Source of the DNA: Streptomyces sp. ICBB 8177
GTDB lineage: Bacteria > Actinomycetota > Actinomycetes > Streptomycetales > Streptomycetaceae
Reading direction: 5' to 3'
NCBI RefSeq assembly: GCF_003144095.1
Contig: NZ_NSKH01000018.1
Location: 441,965-505,964 of the forward strand
Length of the DNA stretch: 64,000 nucleotides
In this document: one piece after another, positions 45,448 through 53,818 of the stretch
How positions within the stretch are numbered: the first letter of the stretch is position 1
How the letters are laid out: each line of letters opens with the position of its first letter
Position numbers and translations under genes: made by a program
The notes under the pieces: generated by a model
Told to the model about the DNA's origin: nothing
Seen by the model: only the letters and a program-made list of their open reading frames with translations
Databases searched by the model: none

Positions 45448-46272
45448 ATGCGTGACAGCGACGGAACGAACGAGCCGTCCGCCGGCCAGGGCCCGGCGGC
45501 GTCCCTCGGGCAGCTCAGCGGCCAGCTCCACGCCGGTCTCGACCGGATGGAGCGGCTGCTGACGACCGCGGAGGGCGCCGCCGGGGCGGCCGAGGCGCCT
45601 ACCGCGCGCACCGGTCCGCCTGCCTGGCGACGCGCCACGGTGCGCGAGCCGCGCTGGGCGGTCAGTTGCGCGCTGCTGGTCGCGGTGGCGGTGCAGTGGG
45701 CGCTGCCCGAACGGCTGACCTTCCACCCGCACTGGCTGCTGCCGCTGCTGGAACTGGTGTTGATGGCCGGACTGGTCGCGGTGGACCCGGCCCGCGAGCG
45801 GATGGGCGCGGCGTCGCTGCGCACCGCGAGCCTGGTGCTGACCGCGCTGGTCAGCCTGGCGAACGGGTGGTCGGCGATCTCACTGGTGCGCGGCCTGCTG
45901 CTGGGGACGGAGGGCGCTGACGCCGGACCGCTGCTGATGACCGGCGGCGGGATCTGGATCACCAATGTGATCGCGTTCGGCCTGTGGTACTGGGAGTGGG
46001 ACCGCGGCGGACCGGCGAGCCGGGCGGCCGGGACGAGGCCGTACCCGGACTTCCTCTTCCCGCAGATGCAGGAACGCGAGCTGTCGCCCCCGCACTGGGA
46101 GCCGAACTTCGTGGACTACCTCTACCTGGCGTTCACCAACGGCACCGCGTTCAGCCCGACGGACGTGATGCCGATGTCGCGCTGGGCCAAGCTGCTGATG
46201 CTGGTGCAGTCGGTGATCTCGCTGGTCACCGTGGTGCTGGTGATCGCGCGGGCGGTCAACATCCTCAAGTGA
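45448..46272 (+). CDS. DUF1345-like integral membrane protein
   Basis: A 274-residue protein with about five hydrophobic segments (for example WAVSCALLVAVAVQWALP, LLPLLELVLMAGLVAV, ITNVIAFGLWYW, LLMLVQSVISLVTVVLVIA). The segment DYLYLAFTNGTAFSPTDV followed by a late helix resembles DUF1345 proteins. Function unknown. The end of the gene carries the left arm of a 19-bp inverted repeat that likely forms a shared terminator with the convergent G1-peptidase gene. Confidence 0.75.
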   Translation: MRDSDGTNEPSAGQGPAASLGQLSGQLHAGLDRMERLLTTAEGAAGAAEAPTARTGPPAWRRATVREPRWAVSCALLVAVAVQWALPERLTFHPHWLLPLLELVLMAGLVAVDPARERMGAASLRTASLVLTALVSLANGWSAISLVRGLLLGTEGADAGPLLMTGGGIWITNVIAFGLWYWEWDRGGPASRAAGTRPYPDFLFPQMQERELSPPHWEPNFVDYLYLAFTNGTAFSPTDVMPMSRWAKLLMLVQSVISLVTVVLVIARAVNILK

Positions 46273-46291
46273 GACCGCCCGCGCGATCACC
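46239..46291. terminator. 19-bp inverted repeat spanning the stop codon of the membrane-protein gene
   Basis: Bases 46239-46257 pair perfectly with 46273-46291 (GACCGCCCGCGCGATCACC in the right arm); the 15-base loop contains the TGA stop. The left arm is within coding sequence. It probably ends transcription of both converging genes. Confidence 0.75.
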
Positions 46292-46300
46292 GGGCCCGCG

Positions 46301-47056
46301 TCAGTAGCGGATGCTGCCGGGACGCAGATGGTGCGATTGCTGCGTTCGGGCGACGTCGCCGCCCGGCGTCATCGAGAACGAGCCGTTCTGCAGGGGCCCG
46401 GGGGTGTAGCCCCCGCTGTCGAGGGGCTGCGGGTTGGCGTTGTCGAACGGTTGTCCGTCCACGGTGACGCCGCTGAAGTCCAGCTCGTCGAAGGACGGGT
46501 AGCTCTGCGAGGGCGATTCGATGACCGCCTCGGCGCTGGCGTTCTGCGCCCCGAGGTTCTGGTCGGTGTGCTCGGTCCAGCCCTGGGTGTTGTCGGTCAG
46601 GGTCAGCGTGTAGTCGCCGCCTCCGTCGGACACCACGCTGGCGGTCATGCTGTCGCCCTCGGAGACCGGGTCGTTCCAGTAGACCGGGGCGGCCGGGTAC
46701 ATCTCGTACCACGCGGACAGCACGGGCTGCCCGCTGGAGCAGTCGGTCTGCACGCCGGTCTGCTCCACCGTCTGGGAGCCGTAGCCGTCCAGGCCGACCC
46801 ACGGGGCGAACAGGTCGTCGGAGGAGTTGCAGGTCACCTGCGGTTCCGTCCAGCTGCCGCTGATGCTGCTGAACGAACCCTGCGCGACGTACCCGCCCCA
46901 GTTGCTGTCCTGGAAGCTCTTCGCGAACGGGGCGAAAGTGTGCGTCGCGGCGACGGAGGTGCCGGTGCCCACCGGTATCAGGGCGGCGGCGAGCAGCATC
47001 GCCGCTGCGGCCGTGCGGGTCCTGGACAGGTTCCGTCTGGCTGAATGCGTGGCCAT
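46301..47056 (-). CDS. Secreted G1-family (eqolisin) glutamic peptidase
   Basis: A 251-residue exported protein. A signal peptide (AAAAMLLAAALIPVG) ends near residue 37. The eqolisin features follow: NWGGYVAQGSFSSISGSW, PWVGLDGYGSQTVEQTGV with the likely catalytic Gln99, WYEMYP, and the acidic segment AEAVIESP where E176 or E180 would be the catalytic Glu. These peptidases work at acid pH. AGGAGA stands eight bases before ATG 47056. Divergent from a TrmB/LuxR-type regulator. Confidence 0.83.
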   Translation of the reverse strand: MATHSARRNLSRTRTAAAAMLLAAALIPVGTGTSVAATHTFAPFAKSFQDSNWGGYVAQGSFSSISGSWTEPQVTCNSSDDLFAPWVGLDGYGSQTVEQTGVQTDCSSGQPVLSAWYEMYPAAPVYWNDPVSEGDSMTASVVSDGGGDYTLTLTDNTQGWTEHTDQNLGAQNASAEAVIESPSQSYPSFDELDFSGVTVDGQPFDNANPQPLDSGGYTPGPLQNGSFSMTPGGDVARTQQSHHLRPGSIRY

Positions 47057-47224
47057 GGGCCGAATCTCCTGTGGGGGAAGGAGGGATGGGTGGGGGCCGA
47101 TCGGACCGGGGTTCATCGTGGGCGGGGCCAGGAGCGGCCTCAAGGGGATCCGCGGATCCGGAACCCGCCATGGCGAGAACATGACATGATGCGAACGGGT
47201 GACACGCACGGCCGGAAGGCAGTC

Positions 47225-48208
47225 ATGGTGGTACCAAGCGGAAGCCGCGGGGCCCAGGGTGGCTGGCTCGAGGGCCTCGGCATCCCCGAACACGAACAGA
47301 CCGCGTACTTAAGGGTCCTGGCCGCACCGCACCGCACCGCGGCCGAGCTCGCCGCCGAGCTGGGAACCACGGCCGAACGCGCCGAGCGGCTGCTCGCCGC
47401 GCTCACCGAACACGGACTAGTAAACCGGCACGACGGCGAGGGCGCACGTTGGTCGGCCGCCGCCCCCGACGTCGCGGTCGAGGCACTGCTGCTGCGCCGG
47501 GAGGAGGAACTGCTGCGCACCCGGGGCCGGGTCGCGGAGCTGATGCGGGCCTACCGGCGCGCCCACCGCCCGCACGCGGACGACCTGGTGGAGGTGGTCA
47601 CCGGGCAGGCGGCGATCGCCGAGCGGTGGCGGCAGTTGCAGGACGGCGCCCGGCGCAGCCTCGCGATGTTCGACAAGCCGCCGCACATCGTCCGTTCCGA
47701 TCCGGCCGTGGAGCACGCGCTGCTGGACCGCGGGGTGCGGGTGCGCGCGGTCTACGAGGCGGGATCGGTGAGCGCGCCGGGCCGCCTCGCCGAGATCAGG
47801 GAGGTCGTCGAGGCGGGCGAGGAGGCCAGGATGCTCCCCGAACTGCCCTGCAAACTGGCCGTCGTCGACGACCGCTGGGCGATGCTGCCGGTGGCCTCGG
47901 GCGCGGAACTGCACGGGGCGGTCCTGGTGCGCGCCTCCTCGTTGCTGGACGCCCTTTCGGGCATGTTCGAGGCGTACTGGCAGCGCGCGGTCAGGGTGCC
48001 GCAGGCGCGCGCCGACCGCGCGGAGCCGGACCGCAGGACCGAGCTGCTGACGCTCCTGTCGGCCGGGTTCACCGACGACAGCATCGCCAGGCAACTGGGC
48101 GTCTCCCCGCGCACGGTGCAGCGCTGGGTGCGCGAGGTCATGGACGCGCTCGGTGCCCGTACCCGGTTCCAGGCGGGCATCCAGGCCGCCCGCGCGGGGC
48201 TGTTGTGA
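47225..48208 (+). CDS. TrmB/LuxR-type transcriptional regulator
   Basis: A 327-residue regulator with two DNA-binding parts. Near the N-terminus is a TrmB-like winged HTH (LGIPEHEQTAYLRVL, TAAELAAELGTTAERAERLL); the C-terminus is a LuxR-type HTH (LLSAGFTDDSIARQLGVSP then RTVQRWVREVMDAL). Between lies a PLD-like helical/beta sensing domain. Streptomyces proteins of this build often sit next to secreted protease genes, and here the gene is divergent from the G1 peptidase. GGAAGG precedes ATG 47225 by five bases; ATG 47186 is an alternative. Confidence 0.85.
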   Translation: MVVPSGSRGAQGGWLEGLGIPEHEQTAYLRVLAAPHRTAAELAAELGTTAERAERLLAALTEHGLVNRHDGEGARWSAAAPDVAVEALLLRREEELLRTRGRVAELMRAYRRAHRPHADDLVEVVTGQAAIAERWRQLQDGARRSLAMFDKPPHIVRSDPAVEHALLDRGVRVRAVYEAGSVSAPGRLAEIREVVEAGEEARMLPELPCKLAVVDDRWAMLPVASGAELHGAVLVRASSLLDALSGMFEAYWQRAVRVPQARADRAEPDRRTELLTLLSAGFTDDSIARQLGVSPRTVQRWVREVMDALGARTRFQAGIQAARAGLL

Positions 48209-48238
48209 ACCGCCGTCACCGGGCCTCGCGTCCCGTTC

Positions 48239-50134
48239 TCACGGGGCCGTGCTTCCCGCCGCGGATTCCAGCGCCGAACGGATCGCGTCCGCGTAGACAC
48301 CGGTGCCGGAGGGGCGCGGGTGGGTGTTGTCCGTCCACAACCGCTGCGGCTGCTTGGCGATGGCGTCGTGCCAGTCCACCAGCACCGTGCCCGGATGGGT
48401 GCGTACCGCCCGCCGCAGCGCCGAGTTGACCGTGGACTCCCATGACCGGGGCACGTAGGTGTTGATGAACGCGACCGTGCGGCTCGGGCCGGTGATGCGC
48501 AGGACGTCGGCGATGGTCGCGTCGGAGAAGTCGCCGTTCGTGCCGAGGCCGATCACCACCACGCGCCGCAGCTTGCCCTGGGCCGCCAACTGTCGCAGTA
48601 CGTCCGGCGCCGCGTCCATCTGGCGGCCGACCTTGGCCACCACATCGATGCCCGGCATGGCCTGCTCCAGGGCGTCGGTGGACGCCAGCATGACGGAGTC
48701 CCCGATGGCGGTGATCTCGTCGCCCGGGACACCGGGGGCGTCGTGGGCGCCCGGGGCCGTCTTCGCCACGGCCGCGCGCCTGCCGCCCGTCATGTCCGCG
48801 GCCGCGGGGGCCGCGGACGTGTGCGGGGCCGCCGCGGCGGCGGCCCGCTCGCCCGCCGCGATCTGTGCTTCAAGGCCGGTGCTGGTGGGCGCGTGGCTGA
48901 CGCCGATGCAGGCCACCGTGACCACGCCCGCCCCGGCGACCGCCATCGCCAGCGCCTGCCGGGGCCGCGCCTCGGCCCGGGCGACGAACCACCGCCGCGC
49001 CTGTGTCAGATAGCCGCGCACCCCCAGCCGGATCAGCGGCTCCTCCAGCACGCGGTAGGAGGTGACGGCGAAGACGGCGGTCAGCCCCAGCATCGTCACG
49101 CGCCCGGCGGCGGAGGCGGCGAACCCGGGGGCCACCCCGGTGAGGCAGGCGATGATCGGCCAGTGCCACAGGTAGATGCCGTACGACCTGCGGCCCACCC
49201 ACACCAGCGGCCGTGCGGACAGCACCCGGGCGAACCGGCCGGGCCCCGCCGCGGCCACCGTGACCGCCACCGCCGCCACGCAGGACAGCGCGAGGCCGCC
49301 CTGGTAGACCGCGGCGCCCGTCCCGTCCAGCAGCCAGGCGGCGACCACGAGCGCCAGCAGCCCGCCCCCGCCGAGCGCGTCGAGGGCTCGCAGGTGCGTG
49401 CGCCCGCGCAGCGCGGTGGCCCGCGCGAGCGGCAGCACGAGGGCCGCCGCCGCGCCCAGCAGCAGACCGCCGCCGTGGGTGTCGGTGCCGTAGTAGACAC
49501 GGGAGGTGTCGGTGTCCGGGGTGTACATCAGCGCCATCGCCGTGAACGACGCCGCCGCCAGCGCGAGGGTGACCGCAGCCTGGTCGCGCCGCCTGCGCAG
49601 GACGGCCATCAGGCACCACAGCAGCAGCGGCCACAGTACGTAGAACTGCTCCTCGACGGCGAGCGACCACAGGTGCTGGAGCACCGGCTTGCCGCCCACC
49701 CCGGTGAAGTACGCGTCGTGCTGGGCGATCTGCCACCAGTTGCTGCTGTACGTCAGCGCCGCCACCACGTTGCCGCGCAGCCCCGCGTAGGTGTCGCCGC
49801 CGGCCAGGGTCGCCGTGCAGGCGGCCAGCGTGAGCACCGCCCACATCGCCGGCAGCAGCCTGCGGGCCCGGCGGATCCAGAACGCGCCCAGCCGGAAGCG
49901 TCCGGTACGGGCGCGTTCCGCCGTGAGCAGGCTGGTGATGAGGTAGCCGCTGATGACGAAGAACAGGTCGACGCCGAGGAAGCCGCCGGGCAGCCAGGAG
50001 GCGTGCACGTGGTAGGTGACCACGGACACCACGGCCACCGCGCGCAGGCCGTCGAGACCGCGCACCCGGGTGGGGGCCTCGTGCGCCTGCCGGGCGGGCG
50101 GGGCTTCGGCGATCGACGTCGTTTCGGTGCTCAT
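48239..50134 (-). CDS. OafA/YrhL-type acyltransferase with SGNH domain
   Basis: A 631-residue membrane enzyme. Residues ~25-370 form an acyltransferase-3 domain of about ten helices with the motif YHVHASWLPGGFLGVDLFFV (split: YHVHASWLPGGFLGVD) and ISGYLI. A linker rich in Ala follows, then an extracytoplasmic SGNH domain with GDSVMLA, GTNGDFSD and the late THPRPSG holding Asp/His. This build acetylates peptidoglycan or surface glycans (OatA-like). Substrate unproven. A long 548-base gap separates it from the first sedolisin gene. Confidence 0.92.
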   Translation of the reverse strand: MSTETTSIAEAPPARQAHEAPTRVRGLDGLRAVAVVSVVTYHVHASWLPGGFLGVDLFFVISGYLITSLLTAERARTGRFRLGAFWIRRARRLLPAMWAVLTLAACTATLAGGDTYAGLRGNVVAALTYSSNWWQIAQHDAYFTGVGGKPVLQHLWSLAVEEQFYVLWPLLLWCLMAVLRRRRDQAAVTLALAAASFTAMALMYTPDTDTSRVYYGTDTHGGGLLLGAAAALVLPLARATALRGRTHLRALDALGGGGLLALVVAAWLLDGTGAAVYQGGLALSCVAAVAVTVAAAGPGRFARVLSARPLVWVGRRSYGIYLWHWPIIACLTGVAPGFAASAAGRVTMLGLTAVFAVTSYRVLEEPLIRLGVRGYLTQARRWFVARAEARPRQALAMAVAGAGVVTVACIGVSHAPTSTGLEAQIAAGERAAAAAAPHTSAAPAAADMTGGRRAAVAKTAPGAHDAPGVPGDEITAIGDSVMLASTDALEQAMPGIDVVAKVGRQMDAAPDVLRQLAAQGKLRRVVVIGLGTNGDFSDATIADVLRITGPSRTVAFINTYVPRSWESTVNSALRRAVRTHPGTVLVDWHDAIAKQPQRLWTDNTHPRPSGTGVYADAIRSALESAAGSTAP

Positions 50135-50500
50135 GGCCCCAATGTCGGTCCTGCGGGTACGGGTTCGCCGCAGGGCTGCCGCTGATTGCCGAGGGCCATG
50201 CGGGCCGCGGGCGGGCGCGTGGTGTGACGAGACGCACGTCAGGGCGGTGAGCGCGGAGGTGACGGCTCGTCACGCGGACTACCCGATCGTGTGATCGTCG
50301 GCGTGTCATGCTGGGTTTCGTGGGAAATCCGGCGGCCGTTGAACCGATCGGCTCGGCCGTCCGTATGACTGCCACGACGGGCCGCGTGTGCGGATCCCGT
50401 TGCCACCAGACCGGATTGGGCTTGTGGGGGAGTGTTCGATTCCGCTAGCTTCCTAACGCCACACCGCTCGGCAGGGTGGCGGACGTTTCCGCATGTCATG

Positions 50501-50514
50501 GGCATGTTTATGCC
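50501..50514. promoter_or_regulatory. GGCAT-type inverted repeat upstream of the first S53 gene
   Basis: GGCATgtttATGCC, 5-bp arms, within CATG-rich bases (50491-50514). A related GGCATGT occurs at 52298 before the second S53 gene. Candidate site for a shared protease regulator. No gene is visible in 50135-50682. Confidence 0.35.
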
Positions 50515-50682
50515 TCGCGTGCGCCGGAACTCCCGCCGCCCCGTGCCACCCCCACCCCGGGAGCGCCCCATACGCGACCGGGACCGCACGGTCCGAGTGG
50601 ACGCATCCCGGGACAGCGCGTGGACCCGGCGCCGTGAGGGCGCGGGGGTGCTGTCCCCATCCCCCCCAGGGAGGGCCGTTCG

Positions 50683-52038
50683 TTGCACATATCGAACCCC
50701 GAGGCGCCGTCGCACCGCCGCAAGCGTGGCATGCGCAAGACCCTCGTCGCCGCCGTCTCGGCGGCCGCCGTGATCGGCGGGACCTACGCCATCGTCGCCC
50801 CCGCGGGCGCCAGCCCCGTGGCGCAGGGCGCGGTCGGGCCGCACGTCAGGAGACTGTGCTCGCAGCCCAGGCCGGGCATGATGGCCTGCAACGCGCTCCA
50901 GCGCACCGACATCGTGGCCAAGGCCGCCACCGCGATGGGCTCGAACGGAACCCCGTCCGGCTTCGGGCCCTCGGACCTCGAGAGCGCGTACAACCTGCCG
51001 ACGGGCGGCGGCGCCGGCCAGACGGTCGCCATCGTGGACGCGCAGGACGACCCCAACGCCGAGCAGGACCTGGCCACCTACCGCAAGCAGTTCGGCCTGC
51101 CGGACTGCACCACCGCCAACGGGTGCTTCAAGAAGGCCGACGAGAACGGCGGCAGCAGCTACCCGACCGCCGACGCGGGCTGGGCCGGTGAGATCTCGCT
51201 CGACCTCGACATGGTCTCGGCCGTCGCGCCCGACGCGCACATCGTGCTGGTCGAGGCGAACTCCGCCAGCATGGACGACCTGGGCACCGCGGTGAACACC
51301 GCCGTCAAGCTGGGCGCGAAGTTCGTCTCCAACAGCTACGGCGGCCCCGAGGACGCCTCGGACACCCAGGCCGACAGCCAGTACTTCAACCACCCCGGCG
51401 TCGCCATCACGGCCTCCGCGGGCGACTCCGGCTACGGCGTCGAGTACCCGGCCGCCTCTCCGGGCGTCACCGCGGTCGGCGGCACGTCGCTGAAGAAGGA
51501 CTCCAGCCAGCGCGGCTGGTCGGAGTCGGTGTGGAACACCAGCAGCAGCGAGGGCACCGGCTCCGGCTGCTCGACGGTCGAGACCAAGCCGTCCTGGCAG
51601 AAGGACACCGGCTGCGCCAAGCGCACCGTCGCCGACGTCTCGGCTGTCGCCGACCCCGCCACCGGTGTCGCGGTCTACGACAGCTACCAGTCCGGCGGCT
51701 GGCAGGTCTTCGGCGGCACCAGCGCGGCATCGCCCATCATCGCGGCGGTCTACGCCGACGCGGGAGCCCCGGCCTCCGGTGCCAACCCGGCGTCGTACCC
51801 GTACGCGAACACCTCGGCGCTCAACGACGTCACCTCGGGCTCCAACGGTGACTGCAACGGCACGTACCTGTGCACCGCGGGCAGCGGCTACGACGGCCCG
51901 ACCGGCCTGGGTACCCCGAACGGCCTGAAGGCGTTCACCGCGCCCTCGGGCTCGACGGGCGGCGGCTCCACCGGGGGCGGTGGCTCCACCACCGGCTCGA
52001 ACCGCACCCCGGGGCACCACCACAAGCCGCGCTGGTGA
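50683..52038 (+). CDS. Secreted S53 (sedolisin-type) peptidase, first copy
   Basis: About 451 residues from TTG 50683 (GGGAGGG seven bases upstream). A signal peptide region is KTLVAAVSAAAVIGG, then GASPVA. The sedolisin catalytic set is present: E170 and D174 in GEISLDLDM, and S347 in FGGTSAASP. The usual large pro-domain is missing; the core begins near residue 95 (DLESAYNLP). The C-terminus has a Gly/Ser/Thr linker and a His-rich end. Sedolisins act in acid. A terminator follows and a second S53 gene comes next. Confidence 0.9.
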   Translation: MHISNPEAPSHRRKRGMRKTLVAAVSAAAVIGGTYAIVAPAGASPVAQGAVGPHVRRLCSQPRPGMMACNALQRTDIVAKAATAMGSNGTPSGFGPSDLESAYNLPTGGGAGQTVAIVDAQDDPNAEQDLATYRKQFGLPDCTTANGCFKKADENGGSSYPTADAGWAGEISLDLDMVSAVAPDAHIVLVEANSASMDDLGTAVNTAVKLGAKFVSNSYGGPEDASDTQADSQYFNHPGVAITASAGDSGYGVEYPAASPGVTAVGGTSLKKDSSQRGWSESVWNTSSSEGTGSGCSTVETKPSWQKDTGCAKRTVADVSAVADPATGVAVYDSYQSGGWQVFGGTSAASPIIAAVYADAGAPASGANPASYPYANTSALNDVTSGSNGDCNGTYLCTAGSGYDGPTGLGTPNGLKAFTAPSGSTGGGSTGGGGSTTGSNRTPGHHHKPRW

Positions 52039-52062
52039 TCCCGTAGCACCGCGAGCGACACG

Positions 52063-52093
52063 GGCCCCGACCACCTTCCCGGTGGTCGGGGCC
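52063..52093 (+). terminator. Terminator after the first S53 gene
   Basis: GGCCCCGACCACC pairs with GGTGGTCGGGGCC (13-bp stem, five-base loop), 25 bases after the stop. The remaining gap to 52411 is unusually AT-rich near 52285-52340 and is likely the promoter of the second S53 gene. Confidence 0.8.
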
Positions 52094-52411
52094 TTCGGCG
52101 ACCGGCGAACGAGCCGACACTTCGTCAGGCCCGGCGCGCGGGGAGGTGTGTGGCCGCGTGGGGAGGCGTGCGTGGCCGGTCCTGGTCGGTGGTGAATACA
52201 CGCTTGGACGGTCTCGCGGCATCGGCGAACGGGTACGTATGTCCGGCTTCATCGGCTCATCGCACCCATGATGTGGTCACCCGTCAGTAAAGAAATCGGC
52301 ATGTAGGTAAAGCATTTGATAGTAAGAATCAAACACACTTGTTCTGCTCATGACTTGACCGGTGGGATCCAGACGTCGCCTCGGCGACCCCACTCCACAC
52401 AAGGAGAGTCC

Positions 52412-53797
52412 ATGCGAAGAGCTCGTCCCCGGCAGCGTGCCGTGGTCGCCGCGGCCGGGGCCACCGCCCTTGCCGCCGCCGCCGTGATGTCCGCCACGGC
52501 AGGTGGGTCCGCGGTGGCCGCACCGGCCGCGAAGGTGCCGCAGACCAAGGCGGTTCCGGCCATCACGGGTCACAGCCTGGCCCGCAACGTCGGCAGCCCG
52601 CTCAGCATCGAGCAGTGCCAGGCCAAGTGGAAGATCAACTGCTACACGCCGCTGCAGTACCGTCAGGCGTACGACCTGAACCCGCTGTACCGGGAGGGCG
52701 TCACCGGCAAGGGCCGCACGATCGTCATCGTCGACTCCTTCGGTTCGCCGACCGTCCAGCACGACCTGGACGTCTACAGCAAGCAGTTCGGCATCAAGAG
52801 CACGAAGGTCGACGTCGTCAAGTGGGGCAAGGTCCCGCCGTTCGACCCGAAGAACTCGGACATGACCGGCTGGGCGGGAGAGACCACCCTCGACGTCGAG
52901 ATGGCGCACGCCATCGCGCCGGACGCGAAGATCGTGCTGGTCGAGACCGCGGTCGCGGAGACCGAGGGCGTCACCGGCCTGCCGGAGATGATGTCCGCCG
53001 AGAAGTCGATGATCGACCACGGTGTGGGTGACGTCATCACGCAGAGCTTCGGAGCCACCGAGAACACCTTCCCGGGCTTCGCCGAGGGCGACTTCTCCAG
53101 CATCGACAACCTGCGCTACGCCTTCAAGGACGCGGCCAGGCACAACGTCACCGTGCTCGCCTCCTCCGGCGACGGCGGCGCGACCGACTCGACCGCCGAC
53201 GGCAACGGGTACTACCCGTACCAGGTCAACTCCTGGCCGTCCTCGGACCCGCTGGTCACCTCGGTCGGCGGCACCCAGCTGCACCTGAACGACAAGGGGC
53301 AGCGCACCGCGCCGGACAGCGTCTACAACGACAACGGCGCCGGCGGTGGCGGTCAGTCCCACGTCTTCAGCCGTCCGTCGTTCCAGAACGGCGTCAAGAA
53401 CGTGGTGGGCACCCGCCGCGGCACCCCGGACATCTCGATGTCGGCGGCCGTCAACGGCGGCGCCTGGGTGTACTCCAGCTTCGACCCGACCGCGGTCGGC
53501 TGGGACGTCTACGGCGGCACCAGCGAGGCCAGCCCACTGTTCTCCGGCATCGTGGCCCTCGCCGACCAGGTGGCCGGCCACCGGGTGGGCGACATCCACA
53601 CCGCGCTGTACTCGCTGGAGAAGAAGTCCCCGTACTACAGCGGCATCGTGGACGTGAAGGACGGCACCAACAACAGCTACCAGGGTGTCACCGGCTACAC
53701 CGCGGTGAAGGGCTACGACATGGCCACCGGCGTCGGCACCGTGGACGCCGCCCGCTTCGTGCCCGCCCTGGCGTGGGAGAGCTGGAAGCGCCACTGA
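52412..53797 (+). CDS. Secreted S53 (sedolisin-type) peptidase, second copy
   Basis: A 461-residue exported protease with signal peptide AAAGATALAAAAVMSATAGG. Catalytic residues are E157 and D161 in GETTLDVEM and S371 in YGGTSEASP; the oxyanion Asp may be in SSGDGG. As in the neighbour, a full pro-domain is absent. AAGGAG lies about seven bases before ATG 52412. The two genes look like divergent paralogues (shared GWAGE, LD, AIAPDAKIVLVE-type stretches). Ends 21 bases before the convergent AsnC gene. Confidence 0.92.
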   Translation: MRRARPRQRAVVAAAGATALAAAAVMSATAGGSAVAAPAAKVPQTKAVPAITGHSLARNVGSPLSIEQCQAKWKINCYTPLQYRQAYDLNPLYREGVTGKGRTIVIVDSFGSPTVQHDLDVYSKQFGIKSTKVDVVKWGKVPPFDPKNSDMTGWAGETTLDVEMAHAIAPDAKIVLVETAVAETEGVTGLPEMMSAEKSMIDHGVGDVITQSFGATENTFPGFAEGDFSSIDNLRYAFKDAARHNVTVLASSGDGGATDSTADGNGYYPYQVNSWPSSDPLVTSVGGTQLHLNDKGQRTAPDSVYNDNGAGGGGQSHVFSRPSFQNGVKNVVGTRRGTPDISMSAAVNGGAWVYSSFDPTAVGWDVYGGTSEASPLFSGIVALADQVAGHRVGDIHTALYSLEKKSPYYSGIVDVKDGTNNSYQGVTGYTAVKGYDMATGVGTVDAARFVPALAWESWKRH

Positions 53798-53818
53798 CAC
53801 GCGACCACGAATCGCACG

